This document shows positions 34,576 through 43,244 of a stretch of DNA of 64,000 nt, in pieces (the first letter of the stretch is position 1; the number at the start of each line of letters is the position of its first letter). The stretch comes from Pseudomonas sp. TH43 (GTDB taxonomy: Bacteria > Pseudomonadota > Gammaproteobacteria > Pseudomonadales > Pseudomonadaceae). The stretch spans positions 2,092,501 to 2,156,500 of the forward strand of contig NZ_JAEKFI010000004.1 in NCBI RefSeq assembly GCF_016650635.1. The letters run 5' to 3'. A program made the translations under genes and the position numbers. The notes beneath the pieces are model-generated. The model did no database searches and had not been told where the DNA came from. It was given only the letters and a program-made list of their open reading frames with translations.

Positions 34576-35913
34576 TTACAGGATATAACGGGACAGGTCT
34601 TCGTTCTGCGCCAATTCGCCGAGGTGGCTGTTGACGTATTCGGCGTTGATCAGAATCGGCTTCTCATCGTGGGTGCTGGCCATATCGCCGGCACTGAACG
34701 ACACCTCTTCAAGCAGGCGCTCCAGCAAGGTGTGCAAACGACGGGCACCGATGTTCTCGGTCTTCTCGTTGACCTGCCAGGCGATCTCGGCGATGCGCTT
34801 GATGCCTTCCGGCTGGAACTCGATGTTCAAACCTTCGGTTTTCAGCAGCGCGCAATATTGCTCGGTGAGCGAGGCATGCGGTTCGCTGAGAATACGCTCG
34901 AAGTCCGACGGGGTCAGGGCCTTGAGTTCGACGCGGATCGGCAGGCGACCTTGCAGCTCCGGCACCAGATCGCTTGGCTTGCTCAGGTGGAACGCACCGG
35001 ACGCGATGAACAGGATGTGGTCAGTCTTGACCATGCCCAGTTTGGTGTTGACGGTGCAGCCTTCGATCAGCGGCAGCAGGTCGCGCTGTACGCCTTCACG
35101 GGAGACATCGGCGCCGCCGACGTTGCCACGCTTGGCGACTTTGTCGATCTCGTCGATGAACACGATGCCGTGCTGCTCGACGGCTTCCAGGGCCTTGGCT
35201 TTCAACTCTTCTTCATTGACCAGACGCCCGGCTTCTTCGTCGCGCACCAGCTTCAGCGCTTCTTTGACCTTGAGCTTGCGGGACTTCTTCTTGCCCTTGC
35301 CCATGTTGGCGAACAGGGACTGCAACTGGTTGGTCATTTCTTCCATGCCTGGCGGCGTGGCGATCTCGATGCCGGCCACTTCGGCGACTTCGATCTCGAT
35401 TTCCTTGTCATCCAGCTGACCTTCGCGCAGGCGCTTGCGGAACAGCTGACGGGTATTGGAGTCGCTGCTCGGCGCTTCTTCGTTGCTGAAGCCCATGCGT
35501 GCCGGCGGCAGCAGCGCGTCGAGGATACGATCCTCGGCGGCGTCTTCGGCGCGGTGGCGAACCTTGGTCATTTCCTGCTCACGGAGCATCTTGATCGCGG
35601 CATCAGCCAGATCACGGATGATCGATTCGACATCACGGCCGACGTAGCCGACTTCGGTGAACTTGGTCGCTTCGACTTTGATGAACGGTGCGTTGGCCAG
35701 TTTGGCCAGACGACGGGCGATCTCGGTTTTACCGACACCGGTCGGGCCGATCATCAGGATGTTCTTCGGGGTCACTTCAACGCGCAGCTCTTCAGGCAGC
35801 TGCATGCGGCGCCAGCGGTTGCGCAGGGCAATCGCGACGGCGCGCTTGGCATCGTCCTGGCCGATGATGTGGCGGTTGAGTTCGTGGACGATTTCGCGGG
35901 GAGTCATGGACAT
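34576..35913 (-). CDS. hslU: HslU ATPase of the HslVU (ClpYQ) protease
   Basis: AAA+ unfoldase of 445 residues that feeds proteins to HslV. Walker A GPTGVGKTEIA, Walker B IVFIDEIDKVAKR, the inserted I domain between them (about 110-245), sensor and arginine residues in LQGRLPIRVELKAL, and the C-terminal tail EDLSRYIL that inserts into HslV to activate it. It follows hslV by 49 bp. Confidence 0.97.
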   Translation of the reverse strand: MSMTPREIVHELNRHIIGQDDAKRAVAIALRNRWRRMQLPEELRVEVTPKNILMIGPTGVGKTEIARRLAKLANAPFIKVEATKFTEVGYVGRDVESIIRDLADAAIKMLREQEMTKVRHRAEDAAEDRILDALLPPARMGFSNEEAPSSDSNTRQLFRKRLREGQLDDKEIEIEVAEVAGIEIATPPGMEEMTNQLQSLFANMGKGKKKSRKLKVKEALKLVRDEEAGRLVNEEELKAKALEAVEQHGIVFIDEIDKVAKRGNVGGADVSREGVQRDLLPLIEGCTVNTKLGMVKTDHILFIASGAFHLSKPSDLVPELQGRLPIRVELKALTPSDFERILSEPHASLTEQYCALLKTEGLNIEFQPEGIKRIAEIAWQVNEKTENIGARRLHTLLERLLEEVSFSAGDMASTHDEKPILINAEYVNSHLGELAQNEDLSRYIL

Positions 35914-35962
35914 AATAATTGGCGGTCCTCAAGCAGAAAAAAGCCGTGGCACAGGGGCCGTA

Positions 35963-36499
35963 TCAGGCTTCTTCAGCGAGATCCTGCTCCTCAATGGTCT
36001 GAGTGTGGTTGGTGAATACACAGATGTCGGCGGCGATACCCAAAGCGGTTTCGACGATTTCACGGGCCGACAGATCAGTCTTTTTCAGCAGGGCGCTGGC
36101 GGCAGCCTGCGCATAGCCGCCGCCGGAACCCATGGCAATAAGGCCATTTTCGGGTTCGACCACGTCACCGTTACCGGTAATGATCAGGGACGCGTCTTTG
36201 TTGGCGACCGCGAGCATGGCTTCGAGTCGGCTCAGGGAACGGTCGGTGCGCCATTCTTTGGCGAGTTCGACGGCGGCACGGATCAGGTGGCCCTGATGTT
36301 TCTCAAGCTGGCCTTCGAAACGTTCGAAGAGGGTAAAGGCGTCGGCAGTGGCACCGGCGAAACCGGCGATGACCTGGCCGTGGTACAGGCGACGGACTTT
36401 TTTCGCGTTGCCTTTCATCACGGTGTTGCCGAGAGAAACCTGGCCGTCGCCGCCCATGACGACTTTACCGTGGCGGCGGACTGAAACGATGGTGGTCAA
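35963..36499 (-). CDS. hslV: HslV peptidase of the HslVU (ClpYQ) protease
   Basis: Threonine protease of 178 residues, related to proteasome beta subunits. Active-site Thr is the residue after the initiator (TTIVSVRRHGKVVMGGDGQ), exposed when Met is removed. This fixes the start as the TTG at 36499, with GGAG ~10 bases upstream; any longer form would bury the catalytic Thr. Lys in RRHGK and the GSGGGYAQAAA loop are also present. A rare start codon for a core gene. Confidence 0.95.
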   Translation of the reverse strand: MTTIVSVRRHGKVVMGGDGQVSLGNTVMKGNAKKVRRLYHGQVIAGFAGATADAFTLFERFEGQLEKHQGHLIRAAVELAKEWRTDRSLSRLEAMLAVANKDASLIITGNGDVVEPENGLIAMGSGGGYAQAAASALLKKTDLSAREIVETALGIAADICVFTNHTQTIEEQDLAEEA

Positions 36500-36608
36500 G
36501 GGAAGAGTCTCCACACAGCTGGGCGAAAGTGCCTTATGCCCATTCATATGGGGGTGCTGGAGAGGATTTCAACCGCAGAGGGCGCAGAGGGACGAACGGC
36601 GAATGAGA

Positions 36609-36743
36609 CTGTGGCGAGGGGATTTATCCCCGTTGGGGCGCGAAGCGGCCCTCAAACCTGCGCTTGCAGTCGCTCTGACACACCGCGAATGCCGGATTTA
36701 CCACGGCTGCGCAGCCGGTCGGGGAAAAATCCCCTCACCACAG
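36609..36743. repeat. REP palindrome pair, family B
   Basis: TGTGGCGAGGGGATTTATCC and an inverted partner ending AAATCCCCTCACCACA in the 286-bp gap between the SPOR gene and hslV. The rest of the gap is the hslV leader. Confidence 0.85.
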
Positions 36744-36785
36744 GGATTGTGGGCAGCCTCAGAGTGAGGTGCCCACGGGAGACAA

Positions 36786-37502
36786 TCAGCGGCTTTGGCG
36801 CTGTTGTAACAACAGGTTGCTGAAGCCGGCGCCGGCCAGTTGTTTCTGGGCAGTGGTCAGCTGTTCACGGTTGCTGAACGGGCCGACCAGTACGCGGTAC
36901 CAGGTTTCATCCTTGACCGTGCCGGATTCAACCGCCACCGCCTGACCGAGCAGAATGATCTGCGCGCGCACCTTGTCGGCATCGGTTTCCTTGCGGAATG
37001 AACCGGCCTGGAGGAAGAACTTGGTCACTGGTGCCGCTTTGCTCACGGGTGGTGCTGGCGGCGGGGTAATCCCGGCCAGCGCCGCCTGTGCGCGCGCAGT
37101 ATCGATCTTCGCCGCTTCTGCCGGTGTCACCGGTGTGGTCGGGATGGCCGGCACTTGTGGCGTCGGCAGCGTCTTCTCAGGCACGGCGTCCGGCGGCACG
37201 ATGACTTCCGACTCCGGCAGCAGGGTGTAGAAGTCGTACTTCGGCTTCACCGGTTGCGTCGGGCTCGGCGGGGTCTTGTTGGCCTCGGCGATTTTCGACG
37301 CTTTCTGCTGTTGCGCTTGTTCGATTTTCTCGCGCTTGACCGTGTCGCTACCCTTGCCCGGCTCCAGCTTCATCAGGAACACGATGAACGCGCCGACCGT
37401 CAGGCCGATGGCCATCCATAGCCAACCCGGAATCGGTTGCTTCGCAGGAGCTTGATAACGGCTGGCGCCACGCTTGGGTGCAGGTTTTTTCTTGGCAGCC
37501 AA
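36786..37502 (-). CDS. SPOR-domain membrane protein (FtsN-like)
   Basis: 238-residue bitopic inner-membrane protein. Short basic cytoplasmic start (MAAKKKPAPKRGASRY), one span at about 25-45, Pro-rich periplasmic linker, and a C-terminal SPOR domain (about 160-235) that binds glycan strands lacking stem peptides at the division septum. The architecture is that of FtsN and similar division proteins, and homologues at this locus (PA5052 region) are usually so described. It is directly downstream of argS (1-bp gap). Confidence 0.88.
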   Translation of the reverse strand: MAAKKKPAPKRGASRYQAPAKQPIPGWLWMAIGLTVGAFIVFLMKLEPGKGSDTVKREKIEQAQQQKASKIAEANKTPPSPTQPVKPKYDFYTLLPESEVIVPPDAVPEKTLPTPQVPAIPTTPVTPAEAAKIDTARAQAALAGITPPPAPPVSKAAPVTKFFLQAGSFRKETDADKVRAQIILLGQAVAVESGTVKDETWYRVLVGPFSNREQLTTAQKQLAGAGFSNLLLQQRQSR

Positions 37503-37503
37503 C

Positions 37504-39240
37504 TTACATTTGCTCCAGGACTTTCAGGCCCAACAGCTCCAGGCCTTGTTTAAGGGTGCGACGTGTCAATTCAGTCAGGCGCAGACGGCTTTGCATCTGG
37601 TCTGGCGTTTCGGCTTTCAGGATCGGGCAGTTCTCATAGAAACTGGAGAACAGACTGGCCAGATCATAAAGATAGGTGCAGAGAATGTGCGGGGTGCCTT
37701 TTTCCGCCACGCCATTCAGAACTTCACCGAATTGTGCCAGTTTGGTACCTAGTTCTTGCTCAAGTTCGGCTTCAAGGACGATTTGCCCTTGTACTTCGCT
37801 GAAGTCCTTTTCCAGCTTGCGGAAAACGCCGGCAGCACGGGTGTAGGCGTAAAGCAGGTAGGGAGCCGTGTTGCCTTCGAAATTCAGCATCAGATCGAAG
37901 TTGAAGCTGTAGTCGCTGGCGCGATGCTTGGACAGGTCAGCGTACTTAACCGAGTCGATACCAACGACCTTCGCGATTTCTTTCAGCGCTTCGACTGGCA
38001 AGTCCGGATTCTTTTCCTGTACCAGTTTGAAAGCGCGATCTTCTGCTTCGATCAGCAGATCAACGAGTTTCACGGTACCGCCATCACGAGTCTTGAACGG
38101 ACGGCCATCCGCGCCATTCATGGTGCCGAAGCCCATGTGCTCCATCTCCATCGGATGGGTGACGAAACCGGCCTTGCGCGCCACGGCGAACACTTGCTGG
38201 AAGTGCAGGGCCTGACGCTGATCGACGAAGTACAGAGCGCGATCAGCCTTCAGCGTGCCACTGCGGTAGCGCACGGCCGCCAGATCAGTGGTGGCGTACA
38301 GGTAGCCGCCGTCAGCCTTGACGATGATCACCGGCAGCGGGTCGCCGTCGGCGTTCTTGAACTCGTCGAGGAACACGCACTGCGCGCCGTTGCTCTCAAC
38401 GAGCATGCCGGCTGCTTTCAGGTCGTTGACCACGTTGATCAGGTCGTCGTTGTAGGCACTTTCGCCCATCACGTCGGCCATCGTCAGTTTTACGTTGAGC
38501 AGTTCGTAGATCTTCTGGCAGTGCGACAGCGAGATGTCCTTGAACTTGGTCCACAGCCCCAGGCACTCGGCATCGCCAGCCTGCAGCTTGACCACCAGGC
38601 CGCGGGCGAGGTCGGCGAACTCTTCGGATTCATCGAAACGCTGTTTGGCGGCGCGGTAGAAGTTTTCCAGGTCAGACAGCTCGTCGCTGGTGATCGGGTT
38701 TTCCTGCAAATAGGCCATCAGCATGCCGAACTGGGTGCCCCAGTCGCCAACGTGGTTCTGACGGATCACTTCATCGCCGAGGAATTCAAGAACTCGCGCT
38801 ACACCGTCGCCGATGATGGTCGAGCGCAAGTGGCCGACGTGCATCTCTTTGGCCAGGTTCGGTGCCGACAGGTCGATCACGGTACGCTGCACAGGGCCAG
38901 CCTTGCGCACGCCAAGGTGCTCGTCGGCCAAAGCGGCTTCGAGGCGATTGGCCAAAGCCTGGGTGTTCTGGAAAAAATTGATGAAGCCCGGGCCGGCAAT
39001 TTCAGCCTTGGTGACGTTTTCGTCAGCCGGCAGCGCGGCGATGATTTTTTCCGCCAGATCGCGCGGCTTCATGCCCGCAGGCTTGGCCAGCATCATCGCG
39101 ATGTTGCTGGCGAAGTCGCCGTGGGTCTTGTCACGAGCGTTCTCCACCTGAATCGCCGGCGACAGGCCTTCAGGCAACACACCTTCGTTGACGAGTTGGG
39201 TGAGGGCTTGTTGGATCAGCTGGCGAATGGTGTCTTTCAT
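37504..39240 (-). CDS. argS: Arginyl-tRNA synthetase
   Basis: Class I synthetase of 578 residues. N-terminal tRNA D-loop recognition domain (about 1-105), Rossmann domain with the HIGH-like HVGHLRSTIIGD (about residue 130), the KMSK-equivalent region after MNGADGRPFKTRDG, and the all-helical anticodon-binding C-terminus starting YTRAAGVFRKL. ATG at 39240. The open frame extends upstream through a repeat, but without homology. Confidence 0.97.
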   Translation of the reverse strand: MKDTIRQLIQQALTQLVNEGVLPEGLSPAIQVENARDKTHGDFASNIAMMLAKPAGMKPRDLAEKIIAALPADENVTKAEIAGPGFINFFQNTQALANRLEAALADEHLGVRKAGPVQRTVIDLSAPNLAKEMHVGHLRSTIIGDGVARVLEFLGDEVIRQNHVGDWGTQFGMLMAYLQENPITSDELSDLENFYRAAKQRFDESEEFADLARGLVVKLQAGDAECLGLWTKFKDISLSHCQKIYELLNVKLTMADVMGESAYNDDLINVVNDLKAAGMLVESNGAQCVFLDEFKNADGDPLPVIIVKADGGYLYATTDLAAVRYRSGTLKADRALYFVDQRQALHFQQVFAVARKAGFVTHPMEMEHMGFGTMNGADGRPFKTRDGGTVKLVDLLIEAEDRAFKLVQEKNPDLPVEALKEIAKVVGIDSVKYADLSKHRASDYSFNFDLMLNFEGNTAPYLLYAYTRAAGVFRKLEKDFSEVQGQIVLEAELEQELGTKLAQFGEVLNGVAEKGTPHILCTYLYDLASLFSSFYENCPILKAETPDQMQSRLRLTELTRRTLKQGLELLGLKVLEQM

Positions 39241-39376
39241 GGTCTTCTCTTTCGACCGCAAGCGCGGCGGCGCATCGATGCGCGGGTGGAAAAACTGGGC
39301 ATTATCCGTTGCGAAGTCGGGCTTGCCAACCTTAGCAGGCAGCTTATGGATATGTGGTGACAATTCGACCGCCATC

Positions 39377-39498
39377 CCTTGCAGGAACAAGGCTTGCCAG
39401 CGAAGGCGATCTTCAGGACGCCATCGCTTGTAGGAGCATGGCTTGCCAGCGAAGGCGATCTTCAGGGCCCTATCGCGGGCAAGCCTTGCTCCTACAGG
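39377..39498. repeat. REP-like cluster, family E (two direct and one inverted unit)
   Basis: GGCTTGCCAGCGAAGGCGAT occurs twice in direct order (from 39391 and 39440), followed by an inverted partner GCGGGCAAGCCTTGCTCCTA. Between priA and argS. Confidence 0.82.
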
Positions 39499-39506
39499 TT
39501 GTGGGG

Positions 39507-41726
39507 TCAATACAAATCGACGGGGTCGACATCCAGCGACCAGCGCACCGCGCGCCCACTCGGCATCTGCTCCAATACCAGCAACCAACTGGCCAGCAAC
39601 CGGTGCAGCGGCGCCCGCGCCGTCGCCTGCAATAACAACTGCGCACGATAACGCCCGGCCCGTCGCTCCATCGGCGCGGGCACCGGTCCAAGCAATTCAA
39701 TTCCGCTCAAGTTCTGCTCGACCAGCAAACGCTCGGCTTCGCTGCACGCCTCATCAAGGAAACCTTCGGCCTGGCCCGGTTTGTGCGCTTCGGCACGCAG
39801 CAGCGCCAGATGCGCAAATGGCGGCAGCCCGGCCGCCCGGCGTTCGCTCAATGCCTGCTCGGCAAAGGCGAAGTAACCCTGTTCGGTCAGTTGCACCAAT
39901 AAAGGGTGGTCGGCGAGGTGAGTCTGAATGATCACCTTGCCCGGTTCTTCCGCGCGCCCGGCCCGTCCGGCGACCTGCACGATCAACTGCGCCATGCGCT
40001 CGCTGGCGCGGAAGTCGCCGGAGAACAAACCACCGTCGGCATCGAGGATCGACACCAGCGTGACTCGCGGAAAGTGGTGACCTTTGGCAAGCATCTGCGT
40101 GCCGACCAGAATGCACGGCTGGCCCTTCTGAATCGTTGCGAACAACTGATTCATTGCGTCTTTGCGTGAAGTGCTGTCGCGATCGACCCGCAGCACCGGG
40201 TAATCCGGGAACAGAATCGACAATCGTTCCTCGGCGCGCTCGGTACCCGCGCCTACCGGACGCAGATCGACCTTGTTGCACTTCGGGCACTGGCGCGGCA
40301 CGCGTTCAACGTAGCCGCAATGGTGGCAACGCAATTCGCCATGACGCTGATGCACCGTCATCCGCGCATCGCAACGCGAACACTCGGACATCCAGCCGCA
40401 ATCGTGACACAGCAACGTCGGGGCAAAGCCGCGGCGGTTGAGGAACACCAACACCTGCTGGCCATTGGCAAGAGTCTGGCCGATGGCTTGCTGCATCGGC
40501 CCGGAAATACCGCTGTCCAGCGGACGGCTTTTCACATCCAAGCGCAGGAAGCGTGGTTGTTTGGCGCCACCGGCGCGTTCGTTCAGGCGCAGCAGGCCGT
40601 ACCGCCCGGTGTAGGCGTTGTGCAGGCTTTCCAGCGAAGGCGTGGCGGAGCCGAGCACGATCGGGATGTTTTCCTGCCGCGCTCGCACCAGCGCCAGGTC
40701 GCGGGCGTGGTAACGCAAACCTTCCTGCTGTTTATAAGAACCGTCGTGCTCCTCGTCGATGATGATCAGCCCGGGGTTTTTCATCGGGGTGAACAGCGCC
40801 GAACGGGTGCCGATAATGATGTCGGCCTCGCCATCGCGCGCGGCGAGCCAGGCGTCGAGGCGTTCGCGATCATTGACCGCCGAATGCAGCAGGGCGATGC
40901 GCGCATTGAAACGCTGTTCGAAGCGCGCCAGCGTCTGCGGGCCGAGGTTGATCTCGGGGATCAGCACCAGCGCCTGCTTGCCGGCTTCGAGGGTTTCGCG
41001 AATCAGCTGCAAATAGACTTCGGTCTTGCCGCTGCCGGTGACGCCGGCCAACAGGAAGGCGTGATAACTGTCGAAACCGGCGCGGATAGCCTCGTAGGCG
41101 GCGCGTTGTTCGGTGTTGAGCGGCAGTTCCGGCTGTGCCAGCCAGTGCTCATGGCGCGCGCCCGGCGCATGGCGACGGATTTCCACTTGCACCAAATTCT
41201 TGGCCAGCAGCAGATCGAGACTGTCCTTGCTCAGCATCAGCTTGCTCAGTAGCTGATGCGCGACGCCGTGCGGATGCTGGGCCAGGGTGGCAAGTGCTTC
41301 ACGCTGACGCGGGGCGCGGGCGACACGCGGATCATCAAGGCTGGCGCCGGGGGTAATCGACCAGAAGCGCTCTTGCCGGGCTTCGGCCAGTTCGCCCTGA
41401 CGCAACAGCACCGGCAGCGCCCAGCTCAACGTGTCGCCGAGGCTGTGCTGGTAATACTGCGACGTCCACAGGCACAGTTTGAACAGCGCTGGCGGCAGCG
41501 GCGGCGTGGCATCGAGCAGCGCTAGCGCCGGTTTGAGCTTCTCGACCGGCACTTCGCTGGTGTCCGTGACCTCGACCAGAATGCCGATCATCTCGCGTCG
41601 ACCGAACGGCACGCGCAGGCGCATGCCCGGCTGCAATTGCTCGCGCAGCACGCCGGCCGGCGCTCGATAGTCGAACAGGCGGCGCAGAGGCGAGGGCAAG
41701 GCAAGGCGCAGAATGGCGTCGGGCAC
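39507..41726 (-). CDS. priA: Primosomal replication-restart helicase PriA
   Basis: 3'-5' superfamily 2 DNA helicase of 739 residues that reloads the replisome at stalled forks. N-terminal DNA-binding region (about 1-190), Walker A GVTGSGKTEVYL, DEEH box IIDEEHDGSYKQQ, eight zinc-ligand cysteines in two clusters (LCHDCGWMSECSRC and RCHHCGYVERVPRQCPKC), and helicase motifs V-VI (LVGTQMLAKGHHFP, QVAGRAGRAEEPGKV). Divergent from rpmE. Confidence 0.97.
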   Translation of the reverse strand: MPDAILRLALPSPLRRLFDYRAPAGVLREQLQPGMRLRVPFGRREMIGILVEVTDTSEVPVEKLKPALALLDATPPLPPALFKLCLWTSQYYQHSLGDTLSWALPVLLRQGELAEARQERFWSITPGASLDDPRVARAPRQREALATLAQHPHGVAHQLLSKLMLSKDSLDLLLAKNLVQVEIRRHAPGARHEHWLAQPELPLNTEQRAAYEAIRAGFDSYHAFLLAGVTGSGKTEVYLQLIRETLEAGKQALVLIPEINLGPQTLARFEQRFNARIALLHSAVNDRERLDAWLAARDGEADIIIGTRSALFTPMKNPGLIIIDEEHDGSYKQQEGLRYHARDLALVRARQENIPIVLGSATPSLESLHNAYTGRYGLLRLNERAGGAKQPRFLRLDVKSRPLDSGISGPMQQAIGQTLANGQQVLVFLNRRGFAPTLLCHDCGWMSECSRCDARMTVHQRHGELRCHHCGYVERVPRQCPKCNKVDLRPVGAGTERAEERLSILFPDYPVLRVDRDSTSRKDAMNQLFATIQKGQPCILVGTQMLAKGHHFPRVTLVSILDADGGLFSGDFRASERMAQLIVQVAGRAGRAEEPGKVIIQTHLADHPLLVQLTEQGYFAFAEQALSERRAAGLPPFAHLALLRAEAHKPGQAEGFLDEACSEAERLLVEQNLSGIELLGPVPAPMERRAGRYRAQLLLQATARAPLHRLLASWLLVLEQMPSGRAVRWSLDVDPVDLY

Positions 41727-41774
41727 GCGGGGGGATCTCGATCAACAGACGATTAAAAGGACTGCGGACATAAC

Positions 41775-41868
41775 CTGTGGGAGCGAGCCTGCTCGCGAAA
41801 GCGCTGTGTCAGGCGACTAAAATGCTGGCTGATAGATCGGCTTCGCGAGCAGGCTCGCTCCCACAGGG
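41775..41868. repeat. REP palindrome pair, family A
   Basis: TGTGGGAGCGAGCCTGCTCG and inverted copy in the divergent priA/rpmE gap. Confidence 0.92.
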
Positions 41869-41917
41869 ACAGTGCAATGGGTCGGGAGCCTAGCAGACGG
41901 TCGGTGTCAGCGACAGC

Positions 41918-41945
41918 TTGCGTGATTGGCAATGTCTGGTAGAAT
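41918..41945 (+). promoter_or_regulatory. Probable sigma70 promoter of rpmE
   Basis: TTGCGT, a 16-bp spacer, TAGAAT, 70 bp upstream of the rpmE ATG. The short leader also contains a small hairpin (TCAACA/TGTTGA around 41968-41985). Confidence 0.5.
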
Positions 41946-42015
41946 CCGCGGCCTAATTACGTGCGGTATTCAACAATAGTGTTGAGTGGCGGCACGCTAG
42001 CCTGAGGAATACACC

Positions 42016-42246
42016 ATGAAAGCCGATATCCATCCAGCATACGAAACCATCGAAGTAACTTGCAGCTGCGGCAACAAGTTCGAAACTCGTTCGAACCTGT
42101 GCAAGCCACTGGGTACTGACGTATGCAACGAGTGCCACCCGTTCTACACCGGTAAGCAGAAGACTCTGGATACTGGCGGTCGTGTACAGCGCTTCGCAGA
42201 CCGTTTCGGCGCTTTCGGCAAGAAAGCTCCAGCTGCTGCAGAGTAA
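42016..42246 (+). CDS. rpmE: 50S ribosomal protein L31, zinc (C+) type
   Basis: 76-residue ribosomal protein joining the large and small subunits. The zinc ligands Cys16, Cys18, Cys37 and Cys40 are all present (TCSCGNKF, VCNECHPFY), so this is the C+ form that is replaced by a zinc-free paralogue under zinc starvation. Ribosome site TGAGGAA before the ATG. The likely terminator for it lies inside the next gene. Confidence 0.97.
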   Translation: MKADIHPAYETIEVTCSCGNKFETRSNLCKPLGTDVCNECHPFYTGKQKTLDTGGRVQRFADRFGAFGKKAPAAAE

Positions 42247-42260
42247 GGTTGAAGGGCCCA

Positions 42261-43061
42261 ATGGGCTTTTCCTTGCTGTTGAAAAAGGCGTCCCTTGCGG
42301 GCGCCTTTTTTGTGTCTGCCATTTGGCTTTCCAGCGCGCAAGCCTTCTGTCCGGTGCCTTCCGGACTGGCCAGCGTCGCCGTGCAGCGCGTGGTCGATGG
42401 CGACACAGTGCGCCTGAGCGACGGCCGCAGCGTGCGCATGATCGGTCTCAATACGCCTGAACTGGGCAAGCAAGGCCGCAGCGACGAACCGTTCGCGGTG
42501 GCAGCGCGCAAACGTCTGCAAGCCTTGGTCGATGCCAGCGGCGGACGTGTCGGTTTGCGCCTCGGCAAGCAAGCCAAAGACCATTACGGACGTACGCTCG
42601 CGCATATTTACAGTGCCGGCGGCGCCAATCTCGAAGCGCAAATGCTCGCCGATGGCCTCGGTTTCCAGGTCGCGGTGGCGCCGAATGTTGATCTTGTTAA
42701 GTGTCAGCAAGCCGCCGAAAGCAGCGCGCGACAGGCGGGCCTGGGGCTCTGGCGTCAGTCACCTGTACTGAAAGCGGAGCAGATCCAGCGCTCGGGGTTC
42801 GCCGTGGTTCAAGGGCGTGTGAGCAAGGTTCAGCGCAATCGTGGCGGAATCTGGATCGAGTTGCAGGGCTCGCTTGTATTGCGTGTTGCACCCAATCTCG
42901 TCGGACAATTTGACCATGTTCGTTTGCAGGCGCTGAAGGGCCGACAAATCGAGGCTCGCGGCTGGATCGTCGATCGTTCGCGGCGCGGCGGATTGAAATC
43001 GGATGAATCGCGTTGGCTTTTGCCATTGACCGATCCTTCGATGTTGCAGAGCGCACGCTGA
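42261..43061 (+). CDS. Secreted/periplasmic thermonuclease-family (SNase) protein with C-terminal extension
   Basis: 266-residue protein with a signal peptide (LLLKKASLAGAFFVSAIW, cleavage near AQA-FCPV). The SNase domain is at about residues 30-160, with the calcium and catalytic motifs VDGDTVRLSDG, RMIGLNTPE and DHYGRTLAHIY (Arg, Glu and Arg positions recognisable). About 100 further residues (IQRSGFAVVQGRVSKVQRNR onward) look like a second small beta-rich domain. The start is uncertain: ATG 42261 or TTG 42249. The signal-peptide codons overlap a terminator hairpin. Counterpart of PA5048 by order. Confidence 0.85.
   Translation: MGFSLLLKKASLAGAFFVSAIWLSSAQAFCPVPSGLASVAVQRVVDGDTVRLSDGRSVRMIGLNTPELGKQGRSDEPFAVAARKRLQALVDASGGRVGLRLGKQAKDHYGRTLAHIYSAGGANLEAQMLADGLGFQVAVAPNVDLVKCQQAAESSARQAGLGLWRQSPVLKAEQIQRSGFAVVQGRVSKVQRNRGGIWIELQGSLVLRVAPNLVGQFDHVRLQALKGRQIEARGWIVDRSRRGGLKSDESRWLLPLTDPSMLQSAR
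42282..42311 (+). terminator. Terminator-like hairpin for rpmE, inside the nuclease signal-peptide codons
   Basis: AAAAAGGCG(T)CCC / GGGCGCCTTTTT with a 4-base loop, one bulged T and a run of six T, starting 35 bp after the rpmE stop. Within the nuclease reading frame it encodes part of KKASLAGAFF. Confidence 0.75.
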
Positions 43062-43244
43062 ATAAAAATTGTAGACATTTTTTCTGTCGATTGTGAACAG
43101 TCAAGCCCTTGTGCGCCGTGGCTCTTGGCCCAAAGTCGTAGGGCAGGGCGCTTGACAGGGGTGACCGCTCAGTCTTGTGGGGACTTTGCGAGGCGCGTAT
43201 CCTCGCTGACCAGTCTGTCCAACAGTAAAAAGCGGAATGCCAAA

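Noticed and set aside
39241..39588. N-terminal extension of ArgS through the upstream open frame
   Set aside because: The extension is translated from a family E repeat and part of priA; the family start is at 39240.
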